From NCBI GenBank assembly GCA_028683635.1, contig JAQUHL010000118.1, positions 1-6,609 of the forward strand: a stretch of DNA of 6,609 bases, written 5' to 3'. Position 1 is the stretch's first letter; each line of letters begins with the position of its first letter. Both the position numbers and the translations under genes were made by a program. The notes under the pieces were generated by a model that worked only from the letters and a program-made list of their open reading frames with translations, was not told where the DNA came from and did no database searches. This DNA comes from Candidatus Cloacimonadota bacterium (GTDB lineage Bacteria; Cloacimonadota; Cloacimonadia; Cloacimonadales; Cloacimonadaceae). Below, piece after piece: positions 1 to 6,371 of this stretch.

Positions 1-689
1 TTGCGGTTACGTACTACACCGATCACCTGCCCCGAGATACCAGCCCGCTCTTTGGCAACGGCATTACATAGTATGACAGATTTGCCATTGGCTCCGATTA
101 TAACCACTTTGTCCCCAGGTTTGACGAGCCGTTCCACCTGAGCGGGAGCTCCAGCTACATCGAGCACGGAAAGGGCAAGATTTTCATCCATATCATCCGG
201 GAGCTTGGCATAGATACCGGAACTGAAAAGGATGGCCTGGCCTTCTATCTCAGCCTGGTCTTTTCCCAAAAGGACTTTTTTAACCTTGCTGACCTTGAGT
301 GGAGTGAGCGATAAGGATACCAGACTGGCAATTTTGTCTCCCACCTTGATATGTTCTTTCATTTCGAACTTGTCACCAATTTTAGCTACTTTACCGATCA
401 GCATTCCCCCGGAACCAGTGTCTTCGTTTTTGTGCTTCCCGGTGCGGGTTGTAAGGTCGATAATATGCTCTGCAAAAGCTTTTTTAAGATCAGCATGACC
501 TTGCTTTTCCAGTTTGGACTTAATCTGATGGAAGGATGCAGAATCGATGTTTAAACGGATCACATCAATCAGCAATTCGTTATCCCAGATCTCGGTTATA
601 TCGTTGTTTAAAACTCTCGCAGGTTGGGGCAATACTCCTTGAGGCTCGATCACCCGATGGGTTCCATAGCGGCATCCGTTTGCTTTCAT
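1..689 (-). CDS. kdd: L-erythro-3,5-diaminohexanoate dehydrogenase, N-terminal 229 residues (runs off the left edge)
   Basis: Kdd carries out the NAD(P)-dependent oxidative deamination of L-erythro-3,5-diaminohexanoate to 5-amino-3-oxohexanoate, in the cytosolic fermentation of lysine to acetate and butyrate. My translation of the minus strand is open from ATG at 689 to the window edge, 229 codons. From memory the family is about 345 residues, so roughly the last third is missing. The N-terminus has the family-typical YGTHRVIEPQGVLPQPA (residues 8-24). There is a Gly-rich stretch DTGSGGMLIGKV (90-101), and a Rossmann-type nucleotide-binding turn VVIIGANGKS (195-204). The start is supported by AAGGAG (minus strand) about 7 nt upstream of the ATG. 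It follows the dapD/aminotransferase genes in the same direction but is separated by 151 nt with its own candidate promoter. The rest of a lysine-fermentation cluster (kce, kal, kam) might lie beyond the left edge; this cannot be seen here. Confidence 0.9.
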   Translation of the reverse strand, partial: MKANGCRYGTHRVIEPQGVLPQPARVLNNDITEIWDNELLIDVIRLNIDSASFHQIKSKLEKQGHADLKKAFAEHIIDLTTRTGKHKNEDTGSGGMLIGKVAKIGDKFEMKEHIKVGDKIASLVSLSLTPLKVSKVKKVLLGKDQAEIEGQAILFSSGIYAKLPDDMDENLALSVLDVAGAPAQVERLVKPGDKVVIIGANGKSVILCNAVAKERAGISGQVIGVVRNR

Positions 690-731
690 ATAAAGGCTCC
701 TTAATATCTATATATTCAACACTTTACTAAG

Positions 732-776
732 ATTATGATCAGATTACCATAATTTCCACAGGGCCGATTGTGTCAA
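732..776 (-). promoter_or_regulatory. Candidate kdd promoter
   Basis: Reading leftward in the 151-nt gap between the aminotransferase and kdd there is a perfect TTGACA (plus-strand 771-776). A weak -10 TATGGT lies at 746-751, 19 nt away, which is longer than the ideal 17. A better -10-like CATAAT (732-737) lies too far from TTGACA to pair with it. The -35 box sits inside TTGACACAAT, a 10-mer also found upstream of the methyltransferase gene at 5338-5347. The promoter is inferred from consensus only. It fits a separate transcriptional start for kdd, apart from the lysine-synthesis genes upstream. Confidence 0.35.
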
Positions 777-840
777 TAAGATTCGCTTAATGGAAGAGAT
801 AGACAAATAGAATAAATCGATTGGAGATTTCTATGCTCAG

Positions 841-1956
841 TTAGTGTAAATTATGGATCAGGATTTCTAACCCCTTGTAAAGGATGTCATCCGGAACGGC
901 GAAGTTTATCCTCAGCCAGTTTTTTGTTCTGGTGCCGAAAGCGGTGCCTGGAACACAGATCACACCCTTCATGGCAAGCTCTTTTGCCTTGCTAAAGCTA
1001 TCTTCCCGGGTTTTCAGCATGATATAGGGTCCTGCCTTGGGTAGATGGAGATATTCTGGGTTTAACTTGTCCGTAAGAATGTTCGTTGCTTTTAAAAGCT
1101 TTGCGTGGCATAATGCTTTGATCTCAGCACTTGCTACCATACCGGGTTCGGATAGGGCAAAGATAGCAAGTTCCTGGGCTAGATGACCGGCACAGGTGGA
1201 GATGTATTGGTGCGTTTTGACTATAGATGAGGAAAATCCCGGTGGAGATACAACCCACCCAATCCTGAAGCCACTCATGGCGTGTGACTTTGATAAACCA
1301 CCGATAACGAACAGGTTATCATATCTGCCCATCAGTCCCGGGGCTTGCCCTTCATATATCAGTTCCCGGTAGATTTCATCGCAAATCAGCACGATATCGT
1401 GCTTTCTGCAGAGTCCAAGCAGCTTATTGGTGTCACCCTCTCCAAAATAAAACCCGCTGGGATTTTGGGGTGAACTGAAGATCAGGTACTTTACTTTGTG
1501 GCCGAGGATCTCATCCCACAAATTCCAGTCGATAGTGCGGAAATCTTCATTAAAGGGTAAAATGACCACATCTGCCTGCATTATCCTGCCAATCGCAGGA
1601 TAGGCAGTGTACTCAGGATCTGGTATGGCGATTCTATCGCCCTGATTGACAAGAGCAGATAAAACACAGTATATAGCTTCCTCGGCACCATTGGTCACAC
1701 AGACCTGATCTGCAGAACATAGACCCTGGTAATAATCTGCGATCTGTTGCCTCAGTTCTGGCAAACCTGCATTGGGGGTATATACCGGATTAAGCGTTTG
1801 CATGATCTCGAGTGCCTTGTCCCGAAGCACTTGTGGTAATGGCAGGCGTATTTCCCCCAAGGCCAGACTGATGGCATCTTTGGGGGCATGATCAATTATC
1901 CGGCGGATTTGGGATAGTTCTATACCCCTGATCCGATCAGCTTCAGGAAGTGGCAT
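841..1956 (-). CDS. PLP-dependent class I/II aminotransferase, probable N-succinyldiaminopimelate aminotransferase (DapC role)
   Basis: This is a fold-type I PLP aminotransferase of 371 residues, a normal full length. Visible motifs are YTPNAGLPELR (59-69), substrate/cofactor Asn in SPQNPSG (N165), the PLP N1-binding aspartate in CDEIY (D193), the Schiff-base lysine in GLSKSHAMSGFRIGW (K223, with R231) and the carboxylate-binding arginine in WLRINF (R349). All catalytic residues are present. The start ATG lies 14 nt inside the end of dapD, so translation is probably coupled; no strong Shine-Dalgarno is seen. The family fold is certain, the substrate is not. Position directly after dapD suggests it transaminates N-succinyl-L-2-amino-6-ketopimelate with glutamate, the DapC step of the succinylase lysine pathway. 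Aspartate or aromatic aminotransferase activity is the main alternative. It is the last gene before a 151-nt gap. Confidence 0.88.
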   Translation of the reverse strand: MPLPEADRIRGIELSQIRRIIDHAPKDAISLALGEIRLPLPQVLRDKALEIMQTLNPVYTPNAGLPELRQQIADYYQGLCSADQVCVTNGAEEAIYCVLSALVNQGDRIAIPDPEYTAYPAIGRIMQADVVILPFNEDFRTIDWNLWDEILGHKVKYLIFSSPQNPSGFYFGEGDTNKLLGLCRKHDIVLICDEIYRELIYEGQAPGLMGRYDNLFVIGGLSKSHAMSGFRIGWVVSPPGFSSSIVKTHQYISTCAGHLAQELAIFALSEPGMVASAEIKALCHAKLLKATNILTDKLNPEYLHLPKAGPYIMLKTREDSFSKAKELAMKGVICVPGTAFGTRTKNWLRINFAVPDDILYKGLEILIHNLH

Positions 1957-2773
1957 CTCTCAAATCTTGTTCCAGTTGTACCGAGATATCCGTCTTTTCA
2001 TCCCTGTATTTGATGATGATCGGGCAATACACCTGAAATCCGGGATTGTTTTTCAGAGTGCGGGAACCTGCTACCACCACGGCTTTTTCCGGGATACTGA
2101 AACAATCTTCCTGATCTTTGCAGAGGAAACTTTGATGAACTGAGTCATACACGGGAGTGGAGGCCGTAATAATCGTCCCTGAAGCGATAACTGCCTTCCT
2201 GCCAATTCGGATGCCTTCATAGATACCACAATTGCCTCCAATGAATACGTCATCCTCCACGACAACAGGCCGCAGGCCGATTGGTTCGAGCACACCCCCT
2301 ATCATGGCACCGGCAGAAAGGTGCACCCTTTTACCGATCTGTGCGCAACTACCCACCAGAGCGTGGGAATCTATCAGTGTATCGCTATCGATAAAGGCAC
2401 CCACATTGACAAATGCAGGAGGCATAACAGCCACTCCTGGAGCCAAATAAGCTCCATTGCGCACCGAAGTTCCTCCGGGTACAATCCTCAATTTGTCGGT
2501 AAGTTTGAACCTTCTTTCAGGAAGAGTATGTTTATCGAAAAAACTTCTGTGCGAGCCATCCGGCATCTCAGTAAGTTTGCCCATTCTGAATCCCAGCAGG
2601 ATACCCATTTTGACCCATTCATTGACAACCCAGTTATCACCACATGGCTCACAGGCACGCAGCTTACCTGAGTTCAGCTGTTCGATGAAAGCGCTGAATA
2701 AGTCATAATCAGCAGCGGTATAGTATTCCTTTTTCTCGGAGAATAGCTTCTGAATTCGTTTTTTTAGATCCAT
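1943..2773 (-). CDS. dapD: 2,3,4,5-tetrahydropyridine-2,6-dicarboxylate N-succinyltransferase
   Basis: DapD transfers succinyl from succinyl-CoA to tetrahydrodipicolinate, giving N-succinyl-L-2-amino-6-ketopimelate, in cytosolic diaminopimelate and lysine synthesis. The 276 residues match the usual length (E. coli 274). An N-terminal helical domain (about 1-95) is followed by a left-handed beta-helix of hexapeptide repeats (about 100-235) and a short C-terminal beta region. Diagnostic stretches are VGSCAQIGKRVHLSAG (140-155), GGVLEPIGLRPVVVEDD (159-175), VFIGGNCGIYEG (176-187) and QVYCPIIIKY (247-256). D135 in LIDSH and E186 in IYEG correspond to the acidic residues implicated in catalysis in characterised DapD proteins. 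The start follows the stop of the MalY/PatB gene by 3 nt and has GGGAG upstream. Its 3' end overlaps the aminotransferase start. It is the anchor for reading this operon as lysine/diaminopimelate synthesis. Confidence 0.94.
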   Translation of the reverse strand: MDLKKRIQKLFSEKKEYYTAADYDLFSAFIEQLNSGKLRACEPCGDNWVVNEWVKMGILLGFRMGKLTEMPDGSHRSFFDKHTLPERRFKLTDKLRIVPGGTSVRNGAYLAPGVAVMPPAFVNVGAFIDSDTLIDSHALVGSCAQIGKRVHLSAGAMIGGVLEPIGLRPVVVEDDVFIGGNCGIYEGIRIGRKAVIASGTIITASTPVYDSVHQSFLCKDQEDCFSIPEKAVVVAGSRTLKNNPGFQVYCPIIIKYRDEKTDISVQLEQDLRDATS

Positions 2774-2776
2774 GAT

Positions 2777-3943
2777 TTACAACTCCCGGATTGCCAGTTG
2801 GATCCTGGATAGTGCTTCCATTACAACAGCTTGGGAACAGCCAAAGTTAAATCGCATAAAGCCTTCCCCCTCAATGCCATATTTGATTCCGGGATCAAGG
2901 GCTACTCCAGCTTTTTCGATCAACATCCGGTTCATTGCTTCAGTGCTTAACTGCAAGCCTCGAAAATCCATCCATGCTAAAAAGGTGCCTTCTGGACAGA
3001 TGACCTTCAATTCAGGTATATCATTGCGCACAAATCTCACCAGGAAATCCCGGTTTTTCTCCAGATACAGCACCAGTTCATCCAGCCAGTTCTGCCCACT
3101 CTTGTATGCAGCAATGAATGCCTCAATACCAAAGCTATTGCCCAGATAGAGGTGTAAGTCCTGATTCAGGGTATTGAAGATTCTTCTTTTTTCCGGATCA
3201 GAAATCACCACAACAGCGGTTGTCAACCCTGCAATATTGAAGGATTTGCTGGGTGAAAAGCAGCTTACGACATTGCTCTCAAAACCATCAAGTCCTGCCA
3301 GGGGGAGGTGCTTATGTGGTTTATACACAATGTCGCAGTGAATATCATCCGATACTACCGGTACCCCGTACTTTGCGCATAGTCCGCCGATTCTTTGCAG
3401 TTCGTCCCTAGTCCACACTCTGCCTACCGGGTTGTGGGGACTGCAAAAGATAAAGAGCTTTGCTTTTTGAAGTTTGAGTTCCAGATCTTCGAAGTCGATC
3501 TCAAACCTGCCATCCATCTCGATCAGGGGATTGGTAAGCAGGGTTCGCTTATGCGCCAAAACGGCTTCGAAAAAAGGCTGATAGACTGGAGTCTGGATCA
3601 GGATACTATCTCCTGGAGCTGTGAAACAGAGGACGGCAAGATTGATGGCGGGAACGATGCCAGGAGTGGCAATGATCCATTCCCGCTGGATTCTATAACC
3701 AAAGCGGGTTTCAAACCATTCGATTACGGCATCATAAAAGGTTTTGGGACGGAAATTGTATCCGAACACAGGATGTTGGAGCCTTTTTAAGAGTGCAGCT
3801 TCAATCTCCGGTGCGATACTGAAATCCATATCAGCCACCCAGAGGGGGATAAGCTCGTCCTTGCCAAAGAAAAGCTTCAGAGCATCATATTTGAAGCAAC
3901 CCGTTCCCCTGCGATCAATAATTCTATCGAAGTCATACTTCAT
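2777..3943 (-). CDS. patB: MalY/PatB-family PLP enzyme (cystathionine beta-lyase or aminotransferase)
   Basis: This is a 388-residue fold-type I PLP enzyme of the MalY/PatB family. Family members split C-S bonds of cystathionine or cysteine conjugates, giving pyruvate, ammonia and a thiol; some are annotated as aminotransferases. Recognisable stretches are the N-terminal FDRIIDRRGTGCFKYD (5-20) and IPLWVADMDF (32-41), ATPGIVPAINLAV (92-104), CSPHNPVGRVW (167-177, N171), SDDIHCDIV (198-206, PLP-binding D199), CFSPSKSFNIAGL (228-240, Schiff-base K233) and FMRFNFGCS (362-370, R364). The usual family motif is SDEIH; here the Glu is Asp (D200), a conservative change. Its ATG overlaps the preceding stop as ATGA, with AAGGA upstream. 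Lying between a membrane protein gene and dapD, it may serve methionine synthesis from the same aspartate family, or may be a second candidate for the DapC transamination. The specific substrate is inference. Confidence 0.87.
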   Translation of the reverse strand: MKYDFDRIIDRRGTGCFKYDALKLFFGKDELIPLWVADMDFSIAPEIEAALLKRLQHPVFGYNFRPKTFYDAVIEWFETRFGYRIQREWIIATPGIVPAINLAVLCFTAPGDSILIQTPVYQPFFEAVLAHKRTLLTNPLIEMDGRFEIDFEDLELKLQKAKLFIFCSPHNPVGRVWTRDELQRIGGLCAKYGVPVVSDDIHCDIVYKPHKHLPLAGLDGFESNVVSCFSPSKSFNIAGLTTAVVVISDPEKRRIFNTLNQDLHLYLGNSFGIEAFIAAYKSGQNWLDELVLYLEKNRDFLVRFVRNDIPELKVICPEGTFLAWMDFRGLQLSTEAMNRMLIEKAGVALDPGIKYGIEGEGFMRFNFGCSQAVVMEALSRIQLAIREL

Positions 3944-4470
3944 GGTTGTTCCTTCTGTTCATAACGTTTTCGCACATACTGCAGCATTTTCACAAGTTTT
4001 TCGTCTATCTTCAGATTGGGAGACATATCATAAATCAGGAGCATTATCTCGAGAATTTTTGGGAAGGACGCATTTACCTTGAGGCTTTGTCTTTGCCCCT
4101 TCTCATCCTGATAGGTGATATATACATAATAAGTTATCACCCTGCTGAGGACGATGCTTTCTATTTTATCATAAGGGATCAGCAGGTTCCGCTTGGCAAG
4201 AAAACCCAAAGCCAGATAATCATCGTGGAAATATACTGTGTTAAGGGTAGTAAGGTGCTTGAGAAGATGGTCCAGGGCAATAAAGGTGATTACTGTGGGT
4301 ATAATCTTAAAGAGGATAGGTGTGTCTGCCTGGATATACCTGGCCATGAAATAGATCGAATAACTAGCAGTAAGAAGGGAAAGCACGATCATCAGATATC
4401 GCTGTACGGGGTGGAATCTGTAAAAGGAAGGTAGCGTTATTTGTGTTTCTTTGTTCATTTCTTCCGGCAT
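3940..4470 (-). CDS. Small membrane protein with two N-terminal TM segments and a possible PH-like domain
   Basis: I do not recognise this 176-residue protein by family. It has no signal peptide. A polar N-terminus of about 23 residues is followed by two hydrophobic segments, about residues 24-43 and 51-68, joined by a short loop (RYIQADTP). This predicts a hairpin in the inner membrane with both ends in the cytoplasm. The remainder (about 78-170) is soluble, with alternating beta-like strands such as YLALGFLAKRNLLIPYDKI and YYVYITYQDEKGQRQSLKV, then a helical end. The layout resembles bacterial PH-like (bPH) membrane proteins; this is inference from pattern, not a family match. ATG at 4470 is preferred because AAGGAA stands 6-7 nt upstream. 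Met5 at 4458 would make a 4-nt ATGA overlap with the upstream stop and is the alternative. The 3' end overlaps the MalY/PatB gene by 4 nt, so it is in the same transcript. Confidence 0.8.
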   Translation of the reverse strand: MPEEMNKETQITLPSFYRFHPVQRYLMIVLSLLTASYSIYFMARYIQADTPILFKIIPTVITFIALDHLLKHLTTLNTVYFHDDYLALGFLAKRNLLIPYDKIESIVLSRVITYYVYITYQDEKGQRQSLKVNASFPKILEIMLLIYDMSPNLKIDEKLVKMLQYVRKRYEQKEQP

Positions 4471-5312
4471 AGGTATTCCTTGTATAGCATATTGACGCTG
4501 TCCAGCACTATCTGGTTCACTGGCACGACGTCGAAGATATTGTGGTTATCCTTTTCTCCGTGGAAATCGCTGCCACCGGTCATAAAAAGCTTGTGCTTCT
4601 GGGCGATCTGGATGAAATCGTCTATTTGGGCTCGATAATGATCCGGGTGCCAGACTTCGATGCCATCGATACCATATTCGATCAGTTTGTAGAGTACATT
4701 AATGTTCTCCAGCTTGCCAGGGTGCGCAGCAATAGCAAAACCACCAGCCCCGTGGATGACCTTGATGGCATCCGCTACTGAAACCTCAGGCTTGGGTGCA
4801 TAGGCAGGTTGCTCATTGCCGATATACTTATCGAATGCTTCGTTTTTTGATTTACAATATCCTTTTTTTACCAGGATCTGTGCTATGTGAGGACGCACAA
4901 TCAGTTCTCGGCTACCCGATACTTCCAATACTTCTTTTAGATCGATGTCAATTCCCAGTTTCTTAAGCTTTTCAAGAATAACGATCGCCCGATCCCTTCT
5001 TCCCAGCAGATACATCTCGGTCATCACCAACAGCTCCCGATTCTTTATGTCCACACCATAGGCGAGGATGTGCACATCCCGTTCCTCATGTTGGGAGCTA
5101 ACCTCCAGCCCCGGCAAGATCTTTAGGGGCAGGATGTTTTCGGGAAGACCGTGGTAAGCATCGACCGTATCATGATCTGTGATCGAGATCAGATCCAGAT
5201 TGATCTGTTGAGCTCTTTTTACTAACTGCGCAGGACTGAGCGAACCATCGGACACCGTTGTGTGCAGGTGCAGGTTGATCCGCCTGATTTCATTTATTTC
5301 TTTTCTTATCAT
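4455..5312 (-). CDS. PHP-domain metal-dependent phosphoesterase (TrpH/YciV-like)
   Basis: This 285-residue cytosolic PHP-family phosphoesterase has a complete set of metal ligands. They are HLHTTVSDG (H15, H17, D22), SITDHDT (D46, H47, D48), GLEVSS (E70), DVHILAYGVD (H81), RPHIAQ (R140, H142), AAHPGK (H197) and GGSDFHG (D249, H251). A mostly helical insert fills about residues 90-170. Length and layout match the TrpH/YciV subfamily (E. coli YciV 293 residues), whose studied members are nucleoside 3',5'-bisphosphate phosphatases or 5'-3' exoribonucleases (RNase AM) acting on short RNAs. This makes oligonucleotide or pAp turnover the best guess. The start ATG at 5312 is fixed by an in-frame TAG two codons upstream. 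No convincing Shine-Dalgarno is visible. It is the first gene of the leftward operon and its end overlaps the membrane-protein gene by 16 nt. A direct link to lysine synthesis is not evident. Confidence 0.9.
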   Translation of the reverse strand: MIRKEINEIRRINLHLHTTVSDGSLSPAQLVKRAQQINLDLISITDHDTVDAYHGLPENILPLKILPGLEVSSQHEERDVHILAYGVDIKNRELLVMTEMYLLGRRDRAIVILEKLKKLGIDIDLKEVLEVSGSRELIVRPHIAQILVKKGYCKSKNEAFDKYIGNEQPAYAPKPEVSVADAIKVIHGAGGFAIAAHPGKLENINVLYKLIEYGIDGIEVWHPDHYRAQIDDFIQIAQKHKLFMTGGSDFHGEKDNHNIFDVVPVNQIVLDSVNMLYKEYLCRKK

Positions 5313-5407
5313 AATCTATGGAGCATACTCATATGTGTTGACACAATTCTGCCTTCAAATATTTCGTCAACGAAAAACTCCCAACCTGCTGTATAAAAGG
5401 ATTTAGC
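5313..5407. promoter_or_regulatory. Divergent intergenic region with -35-like boxes and small inverted repeats
   Basis: These 95 nt separate the leftward operon from the rightward methyltransferase gene, so both promoters should lie here or inside the flanking genes. On the plus strand TTGACA (5338-5343) is followed after 16 nt by TATTTC (5360-5365), a weak -10. TATAAA at 5392-5397 is a better -10 match but has no good -35. On the minus strand TTGACG (plus 5365-5370) is a -35-like box pointing at the PHP gene, with no good -10 at 16-18 nt. The two boxes form a GTTGAC (5337-5342) / GTCAAC (5366-5371) inverted repeat. TGTGT-TG-ACACA (5334-5345) is a second short palindrome. Promoter or operator function is inferred from pattern only. 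Confidence 0.45.
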
Positions 5408-6220
5408 ATGCAATATGAACCCATCAAAGACCGGATGGCTGCCCTTATCGATCGCTATCCATTCCTTAGGAGAGCCTTTTTTAGGGCTCTGGATACTATC
5501 CTCTTGCGCCAGAAATACGTGAAAAGGGCGATTCAGCGCTATTTCACCAAATACTCCAACCTCAGATACTATGATGCAGGAGCAGGTTTTTGCCAGTATT
5601 CCTGGTTCGTGCTCAAGCATTATCCCCTGTCCCAAGTGCATGCTGCAGATCTGAAAACAGAGTATCTGAGCTCTTTTGCAAATTCCCTTCCTGAAGCTCT
5701 GCATGAGCGTTTTTCCTATGACCAGGGTGATCTGCAAATCTATGAGCCTCCCAATCAGTACAGTCTCATTACAGCCATAGACATCCTGGAACATATCCCG
5801 GATGACGTGGCTACCCTGAAACATTTCTACGACTGCATGCAGGAAAGAGGATTGCTGATAATATCCAGTCCCTCAGATCTGGATGAAGCTGCCAGATTTA
5901 CTGCCGAACACGTTCGCCCCGGATACAACAAGAAAGAACTGGAGCAAAAGGTAGCCAATGCTGGCTTCAAAATTCTGGAGAGCCACTTCAGTTACGGTTT
6001 CTGGGGTAGCCTGGCCTGGAAAATGATGATCCGGAAATCCTTGAGCAGCTATGGTAAAAACCCGCTTATGTTTCCGCTTTTATTGATGTATTTTCTGGCA
6101 GTGCTGCCCATAGGTTTGCTGATGATGCAACTGGATCTTCTGCTGCCCAAATCTCATGGCACCGGCCTGATCCTGATAGCCAGGAAACAGCGTAGTGGCA
6201 GCTTGAAAGACCACTTATAG
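5408..6220 (+). CDS. Class I SAM-dependent methyltransferase with hydrophobic C-terminal segment
   Basis: This 270-residue protein has a Rossmann-like methyltransferase core. Motif I is YYDAGAGFCQYS (54-65), the SAM-binding glycine loop. An acidic end of strand 2 lies at AADLKTEY (D81). GDLQIYEP (107-114) is the adenine-site motif, and LITAIDILEHIPDD (120-133) is motif IV of the Methyltransf_11/23 type. ERGLLIISSP (146-155) is strand 5. A helical N-terminus (1-50) precedes the core. Unusually, residues about 219-247 are strongly hydrophobic (PLMFPLLLMYFLAVLPIGLL), followed by GTGLILIARK, which could be the last core strand. This suggests membrane association and perhaps a lipid, quinone or cell-envelope glycan substrate (inference). 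The start ATG has AAAAGGA 6 nt upstream. The gene is divergent from the operon on its left and convergent with the partial gene on its right. The substrate is unknown. Confidence 0.87.
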   Translation: MQYEPIKDRMAALIDRYPFLRRAFFRALDTILLRQKYVKRAIQRYFTKYSNLRYYDAGAGFCQYSWFVLKHYPLSQVHAADLKTEYLSSFANSLPEALHERFSYDQGDLQIYEPPNQYSLITAIDILEHIPDDVATLKHFYDCMQERGLLIISSPSDLDEAARFTAEHVRPGYNKKELEQKVANAGFKILESHFSYGFWGSLAWKMMIRKSLSSYGKNPLMFPLLLMYFLAVLPIGLLMMQLDLLLPKSHGTGLILIARKQRSGSLKDHL

Positions 6221-6257
6221 AGACCGGTGCACATCCCGATTTATCGAAATACAGACT

Positions 6258-6288
6258 ACCAAATATGCTGGTTGTGAGGCTTTTTTTT
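6258..6288 (+). terminator. Weak candidate terminator after the methyltransferase gene
   Basis: Eight T residues (6281-6288) occur 60 nt after the methyltransferase stop. The only stem found nearby is ACCA/TGGT (6258-6261 with 6269-6272), 4 bp with a 7-nt loop and an 8-nt gap to the T run. That is poor for an intrinsic terminator. The position and T tract are suggestive, the stem is not. Confidence 0.25.
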
Positions 6289-6321
6289 GTAAATCTATTC
6301 CCGCCCACCACCCTAAAAGGA

Positions 6322-6338
6322 GTAGGGCTTCGCCCTAC
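6322..6338. repeat. Perfect 7-bp hairpin GTAGGGC-TTC-GCCCTAC
   Basis: A perfect palindrome GTAGGGC / GCCCTAC with a three-base TTC loop, in the gap between the methyltransferase gene and the partial gene on the right. It is preceded by TAAAAGG (6314-6320) and followed by CCCATTATCC (6341-6350). The same kind of surroundings recur around the second hairpin at 6402-6414, so the two look like diverged copies of one repeat unit. There is no T tract on either side to make it a standard terminator. Confidence 0.7.
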
Positions 6339-6371
6339 AACCCATTATCCATTGGTCTTTTATAGAGATTC

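Noticed and set aside
232..730. Three short plus-strand frames opposite kdd
   Set aside because: The minus strand encodes recognisable Kdd throughout; these frames overlap one another in different phases and carry no domain.
790..840. Terminator after the aminotransferase gene
   Set aside because: Only a weak 5-bp AAATC/GATTT stem without GC pairs or a proper T run was found, so no terminator is called.
690..840. Lysine riboswitch (L box) in front of kdd
   Set aside because: The gap is 151 nt and shows no long paired stems typical of the roughly 170-nt L-box aptamer; no support by eye.
2321..2671. 116-codon plus-strand reading frame opposite dapD
   Set aside because: dapD is certain from its hexapeptide repeats and length; the opposite frame is a by-product.
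3946..4434. 162-codon plus-strand reading frame opposite the membrane-protein gene
   Set aside because: The minus-strand gene fits the overlapping operon with a ribosome binding site; the plus frame has neither context nor protein-like features.
5309..5824. 171-codon minus-strand reading frame opposite the methyltransferase gene
   Set aside because: It lies antisense to a protein with clear SAM-binding motifs, overlaps the PHP start, and its translation shows no recognisable domain; a shadow of the real gene.
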